From Flavobacterium sp. CF108 (GTDB taxonomy: Bacteria > Bacteroidota > Bacteroidia > Flavobacteriales > Flavobacteriaceae), in assembly GCF_900129795.1 (NCBI RefSeq), contig NZ_FQWW01000001.1, positions 1,142,195 through 1,206,194 on the forward strand: a stretch of 64,000 bases of DNA. Direction: 5' to 3'. Every line of letters begins with the position of its first letter. Positions within the stretch are counted from its first letter, which is position 1. The notes under the pieces are model-generated. The model made no database searches, was not told the origin of the DNA, and saw nothing but the letters and a program-made list of their open reading frames with translations. A program made the translations under genes and the position numbers. This document shows positions 62,918-64,000 of the stretch, piece after piece.

Positions 62918-62997
62918 GCCACGAATTACACGAATTTTCACTAATTTCTTTTGATTATGTTCAATTATAATTCGTGAAAATTCGTGTAATTCGTGGC
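62918..62997. repeat. CACGAATT-type inverted repeat
   Basis: Left arm GCCACGAATTACACGAATT with CACGAATT starts 9 then 10 bases apart; right arm ends TTCGTGTAATTCGTGGC. It lies 15 bases after the phosphodiesterase stop. Confidence 0.8.
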
Positions 62998-63018
62998 AAA
63001 AACTATAACAATTCAAAA

Positions 63019-63045
63019 CCTACAAGGTTTTAAAAACCTTGCAGG
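63019..63045. repeat. CCTACAAGG-type palindrome
   Basis: Identical in all 27 positions to 60320-60346. Confidence 0.75.
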
Positions 63046-63057
63046 AAGAAAAAATCT

Positions 63058-63089
63058 CAGTACCTTAGCGCCTTAGAATCTTAGTCGCT
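63058..63089. repeat. Octamer array in the TrmH-like gene leader
   Basis: Four in-phase 8-base units (CAGTACCT, TAGCGCCT, TAGAATCT, TAGTCGCT) ending 6 bases before the ATG. Same sense pattern as before the GreA-like and TRIC genes. Confidence 0.8.
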
Positions 63090-63095
63090 CAAAAA

Positions 63096-63884
63096 ATGAA
63101 ACAAATAACGTCAGTTCAAAATCCGTTTATAAAATCGCTTGCTTTATTACAGGAAAAAGCAAAAGCCAGAAAACAAACCGGAACATTTTTAATTGAAGGA
63201 CAACGTGAAATTTCATTAGCCATAAAAGGCGGTTACGAAATTGAAACGGTTTTATTTTTACCCGATTTAGTGACCGAAAACCAAATCAATAAATTGGTTT
63301 CCTCATCAGTTCAGTTAATCGAAATCAACAAAGAAGTTTACCAAAAACTAGCTTATCGCGACACAACCGAAGGTATTTTGGCTGTAGCCAAAACCAAATC
63401 TTTAAAATTATCTGATTTAAAATTATCTGATAATCCATTAATTTTAGTGGCCGAATCTCTGGAAAAACCCGGAAATGTCGGTGCCGTTTTACGTACCGCA
63501 GATGCCGCAAATCTAGACGCCGTTTTAATCGCAGACCCAAAAAGCGATTTATACAATCCGAATATTGTGCGTTCCAGCGTTGGCTGTTTGTTTACCAACC
63601 AAATCGCAACCGGAACAACCGAAGAAATTATTGCTTTTTTGAAAGAGAAAAAGATCAATTTTTATTCGGCAACTTTACAAAATTCAACTTCCTATCATAC
63701 CCAAAACTTCACTACTCCAACCGCTTTGGTTGTTGGTACAGAGGCTACCGGCTTAACGCAGAAATGGCGTGATGCCGCAACACAAAATATTATTATCCCA
63801 ATGCAGGGCGAAATCGACAGCATGAATGTTTCTGTCGCTGCCGCTATTTTAATTTTTGAAGCAAAAAGACAAAGAGGGTTCTAG
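63096..63884 (+). CDS. TrmH-family (SpoU) RNA 2'-O-methyltransferase
   Basis: 262 residues. An N-terminal RNA-binding substrate domain ('KSLALLQEKAKARKQTGTFL', 'EGQREISLAIKGGYEIE') precedes the knotted SPOUT domain with its three motifs: 'EKPGNVGAVLRTADAANLDA', 'VVGTEATGLTQKWRD' and 'IPMQGEIDSMNVSVAAAILI'. These enzymes methylate ribose 2'-OH in rRNA or tRNA with SAM; the target nucleotide is not readable. The stop codon TAG is the first triplet of a heptamer array that runs to the end of the window. Confidence 0.92.
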   Translation: MKQITSVQNPFIKSLALLQEKAKARKQTGTFLIEGQREISLAIKGGYEIETVLFLPDLVTENQINKLVSSSVQLIEINKEVYQKLAYRDTTEGILAVAKTKSLKLSDLKLSDNPLILVAESLEKPGNVGAVLRTADAANLDAVLIADPKSDLYNPNIVRSSVGCLFTNQIATGTTEEIIAFLKEKKINFYSATLQNSTSYHTQNFTTPTALVVGTEATGLTQKWRDAATQNIIIPMQGEIDSMNVSVAAAILIFEAKRQRGF

Positions 63885-64000
63885 ATTTTTGATTTTAGAT
63901 TTTTGATTTTAGATTTTAGATTTTAGATTTTAGATTTTAGATTTTAGATTTTAGATTTTAGATTTTAGATTTTAGATTTTAGATTTTAGATTTTAGATTT
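63882..64000. repeat. Pure heptamer array (TAGATTT) running off the window
   Basis: 119 bases, exactly 17 units of 7. Units 2 and 4 are TTGATTT, the rest are TAGATTT. The first unit contains the TAG stop of the TrmH-like gene. The array continues beyond the window. Confidence 0.9.

Noticed and set aside
63882..64000. CRISPR-like array
   Set aside because: Units are 7 bases with no spacers and there are no cas genes.

Overview
This AT-rich 64 kb chromosomal segment comes from a Flavobacterium-like member of the Bacteroidota. The support is a type IX secretion cargo with a type B C-terminal domain (CTD), a PorP/SprF protein, a SecDF fusion, Bacteroidota-type promoters (TAnnTTTG at -7) and A-rich leaders without Shine-Dalgarno sequences. 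No rRNA, tRNA, CRISPR array, prophage or transposase was found.

Layout. 1-7.0 kb: end of a TonB-dependent receptor, amino-acid permease, GyrI-like protein, valS, DUF1573 protein, lipoprotein. 7.2-12.9 kb: operon of a T9SS type B adhesin-like protein, a PorP/SprF protein and an OmpA-family protein. 13-20.6 kb: retropepsin/PDZ protein, PLP aminotransferase, folE, a four-helix-bundle gene, cysS, yidD, lgt, PagL-like lipid A deacylase. 20.6-33.8 kb: secDF, mdh, gyrB, M16 peptidase, and two asparagine synthetase paralogues, one without the glutaminase cysteine. 34-42.8 kb: unknown secreted protein, a GreA-like gene beside the 3' remnant of a second copy, beta-barrel protein, PhzF protein, TPR protein. 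43-53.7 kb: ftsE, then a surface-polysaccharide locus (methyltransferase, four glycosyltransferases, FdtA/FdtB-type amino-sugar enzymes, Wzx flippase, hexapeptide acyltransferase, FemAB/GNAT-like protein). 53.8-64 kb: TRIC channel, a LpoB/CsgG-like secreted protein, the RDD/SpoIIM/DUF4129/DUF4350/MoxR/DUF58 set, a phosphodiesterase and a TrmH-family methyltransferase.

The most unusual content lies between the genes. Many spacers hold degenerate tandem arrays of very short units with a strict period of 7 or 8 bases (or alternating 9/10), often as two opposed arms. Unit sequence differs from site to site while the geometry is kept. Octamer arrays end 6-13 bases before start codons (valS, four-helix-bundle gene, cysS, GreA-like gene, TRIC, trmH-like gene). 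Heptamer arrays mostly touch or abut stop codons (M16, asnB-like, phzF, TPR, trmH-like gene). Two genes (four-helix bundle, phzF) are bracketed by matching arrays, and repeat sequence appears to have been captured in frame inside an fdtB-like gene. I do not know a named family for these arrays, and I consider them the best candidate for an undescribed system. Classical palindromes (CCCGACAGG type, CCTACAAGG type, a 152-bp multi-hairpin) are also present, several acting as terminators.

Starts were moved to internal ATGs where the longest frame began with TTG/GTG or ran through a promoter or terminator.
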